NCBI RefSeq assembly: GCF_013201075.1
Contig: NZ_CP053708.1
Location: forward strand, 3,477,501 to 3,541,500
Direction: 5' to 3'
Origin: Lichenicola cladoniae
GTDB lineage: Bacteria > Pseudomonadota > Alphaproteobacteria > Acetobacterales > Acetobacteraceae
DNA: 64,000 nucleotides
Part shown: piece by piece, positions 17,647 through 26,504 of the stretch
Layout: each line of letters opens with the position of its first letter
Numbering within the stretch: position 1 is the stretch's first letter
Notes under the pieces: generated by a model
What the model was told of the DNA's origin: nothing
The model's input: the letters and a program-made list of their open reading frames with translations, nothing else
The model's database searches: none
Position numbers and translations under genes: made by a program

Positions 17647-18735
17647 CTACGAAATCGCCGAAGCGGACTTGAGCAGGACCTTGATCGAATCGAGCGAGTT
17701 GGCGACCTTGATCGCCTCGTCCCAATCCTCGAACGCGTAATCGTGTGTGACGATGCCATCCGAGGTCACCAGCTTGCGATCGAGCAGGTCGATGGCGATC
17801 GGGTAGCAATACGGGCCGAGATGCGCCCCGCGGATATCCAATTCCTTGCGGTCGCCGATGATCGACCAGTCCACGCTGGTTTCCTTGCCGAACACCGAGA
17901 ACTCGACGAACCGACCCAGCTTGCGGATCAGTTCCAACCCCTGGGTGACGCCGCCCGGCGAGCCCGTGGCCTCGATATAGACGTCGCAGCCGTAGCCGCC
18001 GGTCAGCGACTTCACGATGGCGTCGGCATTCTCGTTGGCCGGATCGATCACCACGTCGGCGCCGAACTTCAGGGCGAGATCCCGACGCTCCTCAACCATG
18101 TCGATCACCACCAGCTTCTTCGGTGTGCGCAGATGCGCCACCTGCACCATCATCAGCCCGATCGGCCCGGCGCCGGCGATCACCACGACGTCGTCGAGCT
18201 GCATCTCGGCACGGTTGACCACATGGATCGCGCAGGATAGCGGCTCGATGATCGCGGCATCGGCGAGCGCCATCGATTTCGGGATCGTGTGCACGCGCGC
18301 GGTTTTGGGGATCAGCATGTATTCCGACATGCCGCCGTCGGCCACCTTGCGCTGGAAGCCGAAGATGTTGTGCACCTCGCACATCCAATACTGGCCGCCA
18401 CGGCAGTAGCGGCATTTGTCGCATGGCACGATCTGCTCGGCGATGATGGTATCGCCGGCCTGCACGCCGAAATGCTCGGCCGCGTCGGGGCCGAGTTCAT
18501 CCACGACGCCGAAGAACTCGTGGCCGGGAATCACCGGTGCCTTCACCCAGGGGTTCTCGCCCCAGAACATCTTGGCGCCTGACCAGCACTTGCAGTCGCT
18601 GGCGCAAATGCCGCACGCGGAGATGCGGATGACCATCTCGTTGATGCCGGCCGTCGGGCGATCGACCTGCTCGACCCGGTAATCCTCGGGCCCGTGGCAG
18701 ACGACGGCGGTCATCCGGTTATTCTGGCGGTCCAT
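17647..18735 (-). CDS. Zn-dependent polyol dehydrogenase, erythritol/L-threitol dehydrogenase-like
   Basis: Medium-chain Zn dehydrogenase of 362 residues. Catalytic zinc comes from C44 (CGICASD) and GHEFFG, structural zinc from [15 protein letters not shown], and the NAD loop reads AGAGPIGL. Overall wording of the sequence ([11 protein letters not shown] near the start, [23 protein letters not shown]-like [17 protein letters not shown]) is close to my memory of the mycobacterial erythritol/L-threitol dehydrogenase EltD. It would oxidise a tetritol or related polyol to the ketose with NAD+. It is fifth in the operon, after the ABC transporter and before the FGGY kinase. Confidence 0.85.
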   Translation of the reverse strand: MDRQNNRMTAVVCHGPEDYRVEQVDRPTAGINEMVIRISACGICASDCKCWSGAKMFWGENPWVKAPVIPGHEFFGVVDELGPDAAEHFGVQAGDTIIAEQIVPCDKCRYCRGGQYWMCEVHNIFGFQRKVADGGMSEYMLIPKTARVHTIPKSMALADAAIIEPLSCAIHVVNRAEMQLDDVVVIAGAGPIGLMMVQVAHLRTPKKLVVIDMVEERRDLALKFGADVVIDPANENADAIVKSLTGGYGCDVYIEATGSPGGVTQGLELIRKLGRFVEFSVFGKETSVDWSIIGDRKELDIRGAHLGPYCYPIAIDLLDRKLVTSDGIVTHDYAFEDWDEAIKVANSLDSIKVLLKSASAIS

Positions 18736-18787
18736 GGAACGTGCCTTTCGATATTGATGTTGCGGCGACGTAGAAGCAGGCCGTACG

Positions 18788-19777
18788 TCAGGCGCGCCGA
18801 CGCCGTTCGCGGCCGATATAGATTGCGAGCAGGATGATCACGCCCTTGACCACCGTCTGCACGTAGGGGTTCACGCCGACCATGTTGAGGCCGTTATTCA
18901 GCACGCCCAGCAACATCGCGCCGAGCAGCGTGCCGATCAGCGAGCCACGGCCGCCGGCGATCGAGGTGCCGCCGAGCACGACGGCGGCGATGGCATCGAG
19001 TTCGAACCCCTGGCCCGCATTCGGCTGGCCGCTCATCAGGCGCCCGGTCAGCACCACCGCCGCGATCGCCGCGGTGAAGCCGCTGAGCCCGTAGATGAGA
19101 AGCTTGGAGCGAGCGACGCGAACACCCGACAATCGTGTCGCTGTCTCGTTGCCGCCGATCGCATAGACGTAGCGGCCGAACGGGGTGCGCTCGAGCAGCA
19201 CCCAGCCGACTACATAAACCACCAGCATGATGACGATCGGTGTCTGCACGCCGAGCAGCCGCCCCTCGCCGAACCAATTGACCCATCTGGGAAGTCCGCT
19301 GATCGGATAGCCACCGGTGTAGATCAGCCCGAGCCCGCGGGCGATGCCCATGGTCGCCAGGGTGACGATGATCGGCGGCATCCCGGCAAAGGCCACGAAG
19401 GCGCCGTTCGCCAGACCGAAGCCGCATCCGAGCAGCAGGCACAGGATCAGCGCCAGCACGCCGTTCATCCCGGCGGCCATCAGCCCGGCGGCGACGGTGC
19501 CGCACAGCGCCATGACCGCGCCCACCGACAGGTCGATACCGCCGGTCAGGATCACGAAGGTCATGCCGACCGCGATCAGCGCGTTGATCGAGACCTGCCG
19601 GAGGATGTTGGTGATGTTGCTGTAGGACAGGAAGCTGTCCGACGCGAACACCATGACGATCGAGACGACGATCAGTCCGACCAGCGGATAGAACGACGTG
19701 TAGCGCGACGCCCGCCGCAGTGCGGCCGTGAACTGGCGCGGTTCGCGACCTGGCGCCAGGGTTTCAGACGAGCTCAT
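18788..19777 (-). CDS. Sugar ABC transporter permease (RbsC type)
   Basis: A 329-residue membrane permease of the ribose/xylose/autoinducer-2 class with about ten hydrophobic segments. Family blocks include [16 protein letters not shown] and the cytoplasmic coupling loop [13 protein letters not shown], plus the C-terminal [14 protein letters not shown]. The ATG at 19777 is preceded by CGGGAGATATCC, a good ribosome site shared almost exactly with the binding-protein gene. It overlaps the ATPase gene end by 14 bases. Confidence 0.93.
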   Translation of the reverse strand: MSSSETLAPGREPRQFTAALRRASRYTSFYPLVGLIVVSIVMVFASDSFLSYSNITNILRQVSINALIAVGMTFVILTGGIDLSVGAVMALCGTVAAGLMAAGMNGVLALILCLLLGCGFGLANGAFVAFAGMPPIIVTLATMGIARGLGLIYTGGYPISGLPRWVNWFGEGRLLGVQTPIVIMLVVYVVGWVLLERTPFGRYVYAIGGNETATRLSGVRVARSKLLIYGLSGFTAAIAAVVLTGRLMSGQPNAGQGFELDAIAAVVLGGTSIAGGRGSLIGTLLGAMLLGVLNNGLNMVGVNPYVQTVVKGVIILLAIYIGRERRRRA

Positions 19778-21272
19778 GGATATCTCCCGCGGTCGCATGG
19801 CGCATGATTTCGGCCGGCGCGATATCGGCGGCCTCCAGGGTGCGGACGATCCTGCCCTCGCGGAACACGGCGACCCGGTCGCTCATGCCGACGATCTCGG
19901 GAAGCTCCGACGACACCATGATGATGGCATAGCCGCGCTCGGTAAGTTGCCGCATCAGCGTGTAGATTTCCGCCTTGGCGCCAACATCGATGCCGCGCGT
20001 CGGCTCGTCGAAGAACAGGATCTTGCAGTGGTGGTTGAGCCAGCGTGCCAGCACCACCTTCTGCTGGTTGCCGCCGGAGAGCGTCTCGACGGTGGTCCCC
20101 ATGTCCGGTGCCTTGACGCCGACGCGCTTCATCATGTCGTCGGTAGTGGTGCGTTCCAGTGCGAAGTCGAGGAATGCACCCATCGACTTGTACTTGCCGA
20201 GATTGTTGATCGAGATGTTGTCGCGAATGCTGAAGCTGGTGATCAGTCCCTCGACCTTGCGGCTCTCCGGCAGAATGCCGAGTCCGTGCGTCAGGGCCGC
20301 CGCCGGATCGGTCAGCCTTACCGCTTCGCCGTTGATGCGAACGGTCTTGGCGTAGGCGGGATCGGCGCCGAGCACCGCCATCACCGTCTCGGTCCGCCCG
20401 GAACCGACCAGGCCCGAGAAGCCCAGGATCTCGCCTTCGTGCAGCACGAACGAGTTCACCGGGCCGCCGCGTTCGATCTGGAGCCCTTCGACCTCGAGCA
20501 CGATCTTCGCGTTCGCGGGACGCGGCGGCTTCGGCGGGAAGCTGCGCTCCAGCTTGCGACCGACCATCATCTGCACCAGGCTGTCCATGTCGGTCTCGGC
20601 GACCGGCGTCATCCCGATGAACTGGCCGTCGCGCAGCACCGTGATCCGGTCGCAGATCTCGAAGATCTCTTCCATGTGGTGGGATATGAAGATCATCGCG
20701 ACGCCCTGGGTCTTGAGCGCGCGCATGATGATGAACAGGTGCTCGGCATCGGTCGGCGTCAGGGTCGCGGTCGGCTCGTCGAGGATCAGGATGCGGGCAT
20801 CCAGCGCCAGAGCCTTGGCGATCTCGATGAATTGCTGCTGCGCCACGCTCAGCATGCGCACTTCGACGGCAAGGTCGATCCGGACGCCCAGCCGTTCGAA
20901 CAGCCGGATCGCCTCGTTCCGCATGGCCGCGGTCTGCAACAGGCCGAAGCGCCGGCGCTCGCGTCCCAGGAAGATGTTCTCGACCGCGTTCAGGTACGGG
21001 ATCAGCGAGAATTCCTGGAACACGATGCCGATGCCGGCGGCGACGGCATCATGATAGTTTCCGAATTGCTTCTCCTCGCCGGCAATGACGATGTGCCCGT
21101 CATCGGGCCGGATGATGCCGGACAGCACCTTCATCAGCGTCGACTTGCCGGCGCCGTTCTCGCCGAGGAGCGCATGGATCTCACCCGGATTCACCGAGAG
21201 ATCGATCCCGGCGAGCGCCTTCACGCCGGGAAAGCTCTTGGTGATGCCTCGAAGTTCCAGGATTGGATCCAT
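19764..21272 (-). CDS. Sugar ABC transporter ATPase, duplicated NBD (RbsA type)
   Basis: A 502-residue protein with two nucleotide-binding domains. The first has Walker [10 protein letters not shown] (about residues 38-46), a variant signature [15 protein letters not shown] and Walker [12 protein letters not shown]. The second, from about residue 255, has a degenerate Walker A (GLVGSGRTE), signature [15 protein letters not shown] and Walker [11 protein letters not shown]. This asymmetry is normal for RbsA-type importers. It energises uptake of the sugar or polyol delivered by the binding protein encoded just upstream. Confidence 0.94.
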   Translation of the reverse strand: MDPILELRGITKSFPGVKALAGIDLSVNPGEIHALLGENGAGKSTLMKVLSGIIRPDDGHIVIAGEEKQFGNYHDAVAAGIGIVFQEFSLIPYLNAVENIFLGRERRRFGLLQTAAMRNEAIRLFERLGVRIDLAVEVRMLSVAQQQFIEIAKALALDARILILDEPTATLTPTDAEHLFIIMRALKTQGVAMIFISHHMEEIFEICDRITVLRDGQFIGMTPVAETDMDSLVQMMVGRKLERSFPPKPPRPANAKIVLEVEGLQIERGGPVNSFVLHEGEILGFSGLVGSGRTETVMAVLGADPAYAKTVRINGEAVRLTDPAAALTHGLGILPESRKVEGLITSFSIRDNISINNLGKYKSMGAFLDFALERTTTDDMMKRVGVKAPDMGTTVETLSGGNQQKVVLARWLNHHCKILFFDEPTRGIDVGAKAEIYTLMRQLTERGYAIIMVSSELPEIVGMSDRVAVFREGRIVRTLEAADIAPAEIMRHATAGDIHELV

Positions 21273-21300
21273 GCTCGTTACCCCTTGGATCAGACGACCC

Positions 21301-22218
21301 TTACCAATGGAACGTCTTGGCCGCCTCTGCATCGACCATTTTCACGTCGATCGGTACCAGCTTCGGAACCGTGTTGGTGGCGCCCCAATAGTCGGCGAGT
21401 GCCAGGCCCAGCCCGATGCGAACCATGTCGCCCGGAAACTGCGCCGACGTCTCGATGAACTTCGAGCCCGGTTTGGCGATCGCAGCGACGGCTTCCGGCG
21501 CGCCATCGACCGATGTCAGCTTGATGTCCTTGCCGCTGCTCTCGATCGCCGACAGCACGCCCATCGATCCGCCGTCGTTGACGCTGAAGATGCCCTTCAG
21601 GTCGGGATGCGACTGGATCATGTTCTCGGTCACGTTGAGCGCCACGTCTCGCTCCTGCTTGCCGTTCTGCGTATCCACGATCTTGATGTTCGGGAACTTG
21701 GCGAGACCGTCCTTGCAGCCGCGTACCCGCTCCAGGATCGGCACCACCGCGATGCCGTCCAGGATCGCCACGTTGCCGGTGCCGCCGATCGCCTTCGCCA
21801 GGAAGCTGCACGACATCACGCCGGCATCGTAGTTCTTCGAACCGACGAATGCATCGACCGGCCCGTTCGCGTTGGCATCGACCGCGACCACGACCACACC
21901 GGCCTTGTGGGCCTCTGTGACCGCGGCCTCGATGCCGGCGGTGTCGGTCGGGTTCACCAGCAGGATGTTGATATGCTGCTGCAGCATGTCCTCGATGTCG
22001 CTGATCTGCTTGGTCACGTCGTGATGCGCGTCCGTCACCACGACGGTGGCGCCGATCGAGGCGGCCGCGGACCGCAGCGCCTTCTGCATGGTGACGAAAT
22101 ATGGATTGTTCAGTTCCTGGAACGTCATGCCGATCTTGATCGGCGTGGCGGCGTGCGCGCCGGCCGACATGATCGTCAGGGCGAGCGTGCCGAGGAGGGC
22201 GGATTTGAGGCTGGACAT
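21301..22218 (-). CDS. Periplasmic sugar/polyol-binding protein (RbsB type)
   Basis: A 305-residue substrate-binding protein. A signal peptide ends at [10 protein letters not shown], followed by a type-I periplasmic binding fold starting [19 protein letters not shown]. It includes [15 protein letters not shown] and GSKNYDAG blocks that line the ligand cleft. The ATG at 22218 has CGGGAGATACC ahead of it, matching the permease gene. It lies 28 bases before the ATPase gene and 43 bases after araC. Ligand identity decides the pathway. Tetritols, pentitols and ribose-like sugars are candidates. Confidence 0.93.
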   Translation of the reverse strand: MSSLKSALLGTLALTIMSAGAHAATPIKIGMTFQELNNPYFVTMQKALRSAAASIGATVVVTDAHHDVTKQISDIEDMLQQHINILLVNPTDTAGIEAAVTEAHKAGVVVVAVDANANGPVDAFVGSKNYDAGVMSCSFLAKAIGGTGNVAILDGIAVVPILERVRGCKDGLAKFPNIKIVDTQNGKQERDVALNVTENMIQSHPDLKGIFSVNDGGSMGVLSAIESSGKDIKLTSVDGAPEAVAAIAKPGSKFIETSAQFPGDMVRIGLGLALADYWGATNTVPKLVPIDVKMVDAEAAKTFHW

Positions 22219-22261
22219 GGTATCTCCCGTGATTATCTTATTGTTGCCGTATCTTGGGTCG

Positions 22262-23143
22262 TTAAGCTGCAACGATCGTATTCTCCCTGTGCCGGCGCCT
22301 GAACTCCGACGGCGACATTCCCTTCTGCGCCCGAAACTGTCGATTGAAGTTGGCAAGGTTGTTGAACCCGACCTCGAAACAGATATCGGCGATATGCGTA
22401 TCCTCTCCGATCAGCAGCGCACAGGCCCGATTCAGCCTGATGCCGTTCAGATAACGCACGAAGCTGTTACCGGTCTTGCGCCTGAAGGCCCTGGAGAAGG
22501 TGCTGGGGCTGTAGCCGCTCAGGGCGGCGAGATCGCTCTCGCGCAGATCGGATGTCGGGTTTGCGGCGATCTGTGCCAGCGCATGATTGAGCGGCTGGCT
22601 CATGTAGATCTCCGGTGTCGGATGATGGTCGATCCCCGCCAGCGGGTGGGGCGCGGGACCGTCCTGGATCACCGACATCAAGGCAAAGAACAGCTCGATG
22701 CGGCGGGGACCATCGGCATCGAGCATCCTGCGCATGATCGGGCGCGCGGCGGCGCCGACCGGCGTCGGGAACTCGAGGCCGCGCCGCGATGCATCCAGCA
22801 GCGATCGCAGAAACAGCAGTTCGGGAAACAGCGCGATGCAACCGGCGGCGAATGCCTGGGTGAACTGCAGGACGATGCAGCGCTCGGCAACGACCGTCCC
22901 GGTCGGGACGTCGCTCAACCAGTTATGCGGAACGTTGGGCCCGATGATCGCCAGGTTGTCGGGTTCGAAGCGCCCGATGTAATCACCCACGAAAGTTTGG
23001 CCACTGGTCGTGGTGATCAGGTGGATTTCGTATTCCGGATGAAAATGCCAGCGCACGGTGCGATAGGGCAGGCCGTGCGACCAGACCTTGAGACATGCGC
23101 TATCCCCGACATCCACCAACTCGAGGGCGGGCTGGGTGTTCAT
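22262..23143 (-). CDS. AraC-family transcriptional regulator
   Basis: A 293-residue regulator with an N-terminal cupin-type sensing domain (RWHFHPEYEIHLITT at about residues 31-45) and a C-terminal double helix-turn-helix (about 190-290: LAALSGYSPSTFSRAFRR and IADICFEVGFNNLANFNRQF, ending with the PSEFRR signature). It is the first gene of the polyol operon, only 43 bases before the binding protein. It probably controls that operon and perhaps the divergent isomerase gene in response to the polyol or its ketose. Confidence 0.93.
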   Translation of the reverse strand: MNTQPALELVDVGDSACLKVWSHGLPYRTVRWHFHPEYEIHLITTTSGQTFVGDYIGRFEPDNLAIIGPNVPHNWLSDVPTGTVVAERCIVLQFTQAFAAGCIALFPELLFLRSLLDASRRGLEFPTPVGAAARPIMRRMLDADGPRRIELFFALMSVIQDGPAPHPLAGIDHHPTPEIYMSQPLNHALAQIAANPTSDLRESDLAALSGYSPSTFSRAFRRKTGNSFVRYLNGIRLNRACALLIGEDTHIADICFEVGFNNLANFNRQFRAQKGMSPSEFRRRHRENTIVAA

Positions 23144-23568
23144 GCGGCAAGCCTGATCGCGCGGTCGGTCTTAGGACGCCGACGCGCCGCTCGGGGTCGG
23201 ACAGTTTCGCATGGCCTTGCTGATTTTCAACATCGGGGACGATCTCCATTCCGGCCGCTGTTCATGCAGTTCGCCGGCCGCTATTTTCAGCGACGTTAGC
23301 GAGGTGGAACAACTTCCTCTACTACTATCCTACCCGAAAACCGATACGTTTTGTGCCGGATGGCCACATGGAGTTAGAAACTACTGCTGGAACAGCGCAA
23401 GGAATGCCGCACTGCAAAATTTGCGGTGGTCCCGGTGAGCGACGCTGGCACATGGGAGCCATCCGGCACCCGTGCAGCCTTGTGGAACCAGCCGGACGGT
23501 CTCCATATGCTCCGGACAGGACCGGTATTGTCGGCGCCCGCGGGCGTCATGTGTGCAGGAGAGACATC
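23144..23568. promoter_or_regulatory. Divergent control region between araC and the isomerase gene
   Basis: The 425-base gap must hold promoters for both arms of the polyol locus. It contains a local AT-rich patch with an imperfect inverted repeat, AAAAC at 23337-23341 and GTTTT at 23348-23352 around a six-base spacer, a possible operator. A short frame near 23406 ([11 protein letters not shown]) shows a CxxC but nothing further. No other gene is supported. Confidence 0.35.
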
Positions 23569-24039
23569 ATGCGTATTGCGTTGGGCGGAGACAGTGCGGG
23601 CGAACCCCTGGTACGGGTAATCGCCGATCACCTCCGGAAGTCGGGCCAGCACGAGGTGATCGATCTCTCGATCCCGGACATGAAGACCGAGACCGGCGAG
23701 TACTACGCCGAGATGACCGATCGCGTCGCCAGCCGCGTGCTCTCGGGCGAGTTCGATCGCGGCATCCTGAGCTGCGGCACCGGGATCGGCGTCTCGATCT
23801 CGGCCAACAAGATCCCCGGCATCAGGGCGGCACTCACCCACGACACCTATTCGGCCGAGCGCGCCGCGCTCAGCAACAACGCACAGATCATCACCATGGG
23901 TGCGCGGGTGATCGGGCCGGAGCTGGCCAAGGCGATCGTCGATACTTGGCTCGCCAACATCTACGATCCTGCCAGCCGGTCCGCCCCAAATGTGGACGCG
24001 ATCGACGCTCTGGACGCCAAATATGCCCGGAACGCATGA
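23569..24039 (+). CDS. RpiB/LacAB-family sugar-phosphate isomerase, EryI/DerI-like
   Basis: A 156-residue isomerase of the RpiB family with AGGAGAG (23557-23563) before its ATG. The catalytic Cys lies in [14 protein letters not shown], and [22 protein letters not shown] is strongly conserved. At the N-terminus it has GGDSAGEPL where ordinary RpiB has a GSDHAG-type loop. The GDSAGE form is the one I associate with D-erythrulose-4-phosphate isomerases (Brucella EryI, mycobacterial DerI). It would convert a ketose phosphate to D-erythrose-4-phosphate or, as plain RpiB, ribulose-5-P to ribose-5-P. It is divergent from the AraC/transport operon. Confidence 0.85.
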   Translation: MRIALGGDSAGEPLVRVIADHLRKSGQHEVIDLSIPDMKTETGEYYAEMTDRVASRVLSGEFDRGILSCGTGIGVSISANKIPGIRAALTHDTYSAERAALSNNAQIITMGARVIGPELAKAIVDTWLANIYDPASRSAPNVDAIDALDAKYARNA

Positions 24040-24061
24040 CGCTGCGCGGAGCGGGCCGAGC

Positions 24062-24367
24062 ATGACCGGCAACTCCGCGTTCGTCGTCATCGCCGAGTTC
24101 CGGGTCAAGCCGGGAATGGTCGATGCCTTCATAGAGCTCGCCCATATCGATGCGGACGGCTCGGTCGCCAACGAGGCCGGCTGTCGCAGCTTCGAGATCC
24201 TGGCGACAGAGGACGATCCGGAGAGCCTCGTGCTCTACGAGGTCTATGACGATCGTGCGGCGTTCGAGCTGCACCTGCAGCAACCGCACTTCTTCACCTT
24301 CCGTGACGGTGTTCTGGCGGTGCAGGTCTCGGAACCCACGGTGCGGTTCTTCACACGCCTGGGCTGA
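24062..24367 (+). CDS. ABM-domain protein (putative quinol monooxygenase/LsrG-like)
   Basis: A 101-residue protein of the antibiotic-biosynthesis-monooxygenase (dimeric alpha-beta barrel) fold: FVVIAEFRVKPGMVDAFIEL, then NEAGCRSFEILATEDDP and the closing HLQQPHFFTFRDGV. Family members include quinol monooxygenases and LsrG, which acts on phosphorylated autoinducer-2. It follows the isomerase by 22 bases and is probably co-transcribed, so a role with a phosphorylated sugar intermediate is conceivable but not shown. Confidence 0.85.
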   Translation: MTGNSAFVVIAEFRVKPGMVDAFIELAHIDADGSVANEAGCRSFEILATEDDPESLVLYEVYDDRAAFELHLQQPHFFTFRDGVLAVQVSEPTVRFFTRLG

Positions 24368-24373
24368 CCGGAT

Positions 24374-25216
24374 CTATCGGTCGCTGCCCATGACCAGTCC
24401 CTCGATATCGTGCTTCTGGGTGATCGGCACCAGTTCGTCGACCACCCGGCACGTGAGGTGCTCACGGACCGAGGCCGGCAGTCCGGCATAGAACTCCTTC
24501 GTGACCATCATGTCGTGGAGGGCCGCATGGCCGGCGCCCGGCGCATCGACGCCGATCACCAGCACCGGTCGTGCGATCGGCGACGGGTGTGCGGTGCCAC
24601 GATGCATGGTCAGTGCCGACCGGCAGGATATATCGCCGCGCTGCGGGTATTTCCGCGTCGCCCGCTCCTCGAAGCGCGGCCAGACCGACCGGTCGGGGAA
24701 CATCTCGTGGTTCCAGCCGCGGCCGTCATCCCACTGGGTTCCCGGTGCCACTTCGAACGGACCCATGTCGGGGGTCACGTCGACGCCGGTCAGGTTGAAG
24801 GCGAGCGAGGTGATCCTCCTGCCCTCGTACGTGTCGACCGGCGACGGAAAGTCGCGATGCCAGGGCTGGTTCGACGCCCCCTGGAACGGCGTGTCGAAGC
24901 CGATCTCGACGATCTGGTAGTCCGGCCCCAACACCTTCTCGGCCATGGCGGTGATCCAGGGATGCGACACCAGCTCGGTGAAACCGCTCAGCGCCTGCGG
25001 ATGCAGCTCGACATACCAGCGGCGTGGACCGCGTCCGACCGCGCCGCCCGGTCGCTGGATCGCCTCCCAGAACGCGGTCATCATGTCCTCGCGAAGCTGG
25101 TCGACCCAGCCCGGCGCAAAGGCGCCCTTCTTGCCGACGACGCCGTCGCGCTGGAGGATTTCGAACTCCCCGGCCACATCGACACGGACCGGGTTCGAGA
25201 GAATGTCGGTTGTCAT
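24374..25216 (-). CDS. Phytanoyl-CoA dioxygenase (PhyH) family protein
   Basis: A 280-residue Fe(II)/2-oxoglutarate-dependent oxygenase of the PhyH family. The HxD iron ligands are in QPWHRDFPSP, the distal His in LTMHRGTAHPS and a downstream Arg in the same block can hold 2-oxoglutarate. A good ribosome site (GGAGG) precedes the ATG. It converges on the ABM gene with six bases between. The substrate is unknown. Confidence 0.85.
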   Translation of the reverse strand: MTTDILSNPVRVDVAGEFEILQRDGVVGKKGAFAPGWVDQLREDMMTAFWEAIQRPGGAVGRGPRRWYVELHPQALSGFTELVSHPWITAMAEKVLGPDYQIVEIGFDTPFQGASNQPWHRDFPSPVDTYEGRRITSLAFNLTGVDVTPDMGPFEVAPGTQWDDGRGWNHEMFPDRSVWPRFEERATRKYPQRGDISCRSALTMHRGTAHPSPIARPVLVIGVDAPGAGHAALHDMMVTKEFYAGLPASVREHLTCRVVDELVPITQKHDIEGLVMGSDR

Positions 25217-25331
25217 GCTGTATGCCTCCGATCGCAGGGATACTGGTCGTGCCGAAGACTATCGGGTTTCAGCCGCCGGGTGCCATGTTCAGGACCGGTG
25301 CATGGCGTGCGTCAGGCACAGCCTCGCCGCG

Positions 25332-26408
25332 TCACTTCGTCGCGCGATCGTCGGTCTCCGGCCTGAGCGCCAATGCCGCCTCGCTGATGTCGCGGCTCAG
25401 CATCTGCAGGGTGAATCGCGGCAGCGGCCCAGCCTCGTCGCCGAGCCGGCCGATCACCGCCATCAGCCGATCGGCCTCCCGCAAGGCCTGGTCGTGCGCA
25501 TGGCTGTTATTGTCCGCCTCGTCCTGCATCGCCGTCCGCAGCGCCTGCAACGCAGCTGAAATCGCGTCGGCGACCGCGCTCAGCCGGGGCACCAGGGGCG
25601 CATCGCGGTCCGGGGTCGGCGTCGTCACCGCGGTCTCGTGGACGGCACGAGCCACGAACAGCACGTCGCTCTGCAGGCGACGCAGCATCGGGGCAAGCCG
25701 TACCATCAGCGGCTCGTGCCGCTCGATCGAGCCCAGCCGCTCGCGCCGGGCCTCCAGGATCGACGTCACCAGGACCTTTAGCAGCTCCGAACTCGCATCG
25801 TTCAGCCGCTCCAACTCCGGGATCGGCAGCCGGTGGACCAGCGCCTGCCGCTGGGTGTCGTCCAGTGTCGCCAGCATGGTGGAAGCCGCCTCGAACGCCT
25901 GGGTCCGGGACCGCGACCGGAACACCGCGTAGGACACCAGCAGCGATACCGCCGCCCCCACCAGGATCGCCAGCACGCGATCGACCGGACGGCTGAATGC
26001 GCCGCCCTGGGCCGGGAACAAAAACACCACCACCAGCGTCACGCCGGCCAGCCGCAGGTTCGGCTTGAAGGCTGCCAGGAGTGCCAGCGGCACCATAAGG
26101 GCCGCGAACAGCGGCACCCGCGGCAGCCCGGCCAGGGCCAGCGCGATCGCGATGGCACCGGCAAAGGCGCCGATCAGCGTGCCGAGGATCTGGTCGCGGC
26201 CGGCTTCCAGGCTTGAGCTGACCCGGGCCTGGGTGACGATCACCGCGGTGATCAACGCCCAGGCCGGCTCATGCAGGTGCAGGCCGCGCGCGACCACGTC
26301 GGACATGAACACCGAGACCAGGGTCCGCACGGTCTGGCGCAGCTCCGGGGTCCATGAACGGAGCCGGTTCAGGAGATGATACCGGGAGACGCCAGTCTGG
26401 TCGCTCAT
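25332..26408 (-). CDS. FUSC-family membrane protein
   Basis: A 358-residue protein with six or so hydrophobic segments in the first half (EPAWALITAVIVTQ, LGTLIGAFAGAIAIAL, VTLVVVFLFPAQGG, RVLAILVGAAVSLLVSYAVF) and a long charged helical cytoplasmic part in the second. This is the layout of FUSC/aromatic-acid-exporter-like proteins, roughly half the size of full AaeB/YccS. It may export small organic acids. From the ATG at 26408. It is separated from degP by a gap that holds a strong inverted repeat. Confidence 0.82.
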   Translation of the reverse strand: MSDQTGVSRYHLLNRLRSWTPELRQTVRTLVSVFMSDVVARGLHLHEPAWALITAVIVTQARVSSSLEAGRDQILGTLIGAFAGAIAIALALAGLPRVPLFAALMVPLALLAAFKPNLRLAGVTLVVVFLFPAQGGAFSRPVDRVLAILVGAAVSLLVSYAVFRSRSRTQAFEAASTMLATLDDTQRQALVHRLPIPELERLNDASSELLKVLVTSILEARRERLGSIERHEPLMVRLAPMLRRLQSDVLFVARAVHETAVTTPTPDRDAPLVPRLSAVADAISAALQALRTAMQDEADNNSHAHDQALREADRLMAVIGRLGDEAGPLPRFTLQMLSRDISEAALALRPETDDRATK

Positions 26409-26426
26409 GCCACTTCGGATGCCAGG

Positions 26427-26464
26427 GCATGATCCGATCATCCTGCCATCGGATCGGATCATGC
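26427..26464. repeat. 13-bp perfect inverted repeat downstream of degP
   Basis: GCATGATCCGATC at 26427-26439 and GATCGGATCATGC at 26452-26464 are exact reverse complements around a 12-base spacer. The site lies between the degP stop and the FUSC start. It could be a terminator hairpin without a T-run, or an operator for the FUSC gene. Each arm contains GATC twice. Confidence 0.7.
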
Positions 26465-26504
26465 TCGCTAAATAGAGTCGGCCAGGAACGTCTCGGGCGG
26501 AGCC

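Noticed and set aside
19728-21458. Long plus-strand frame opposite the ABC ATPase gene
   Set aside because: Antisense shadow of a Walker-motif protein; composition lacks structure.
23406-23568. Frame beginning [11 protein letters not shown] upstream of the isomerase
   Set aside because: Has one CxxC, but the rest is not protein-like and it runs in frame into the isomerase, whose own start has a good ribosome site.
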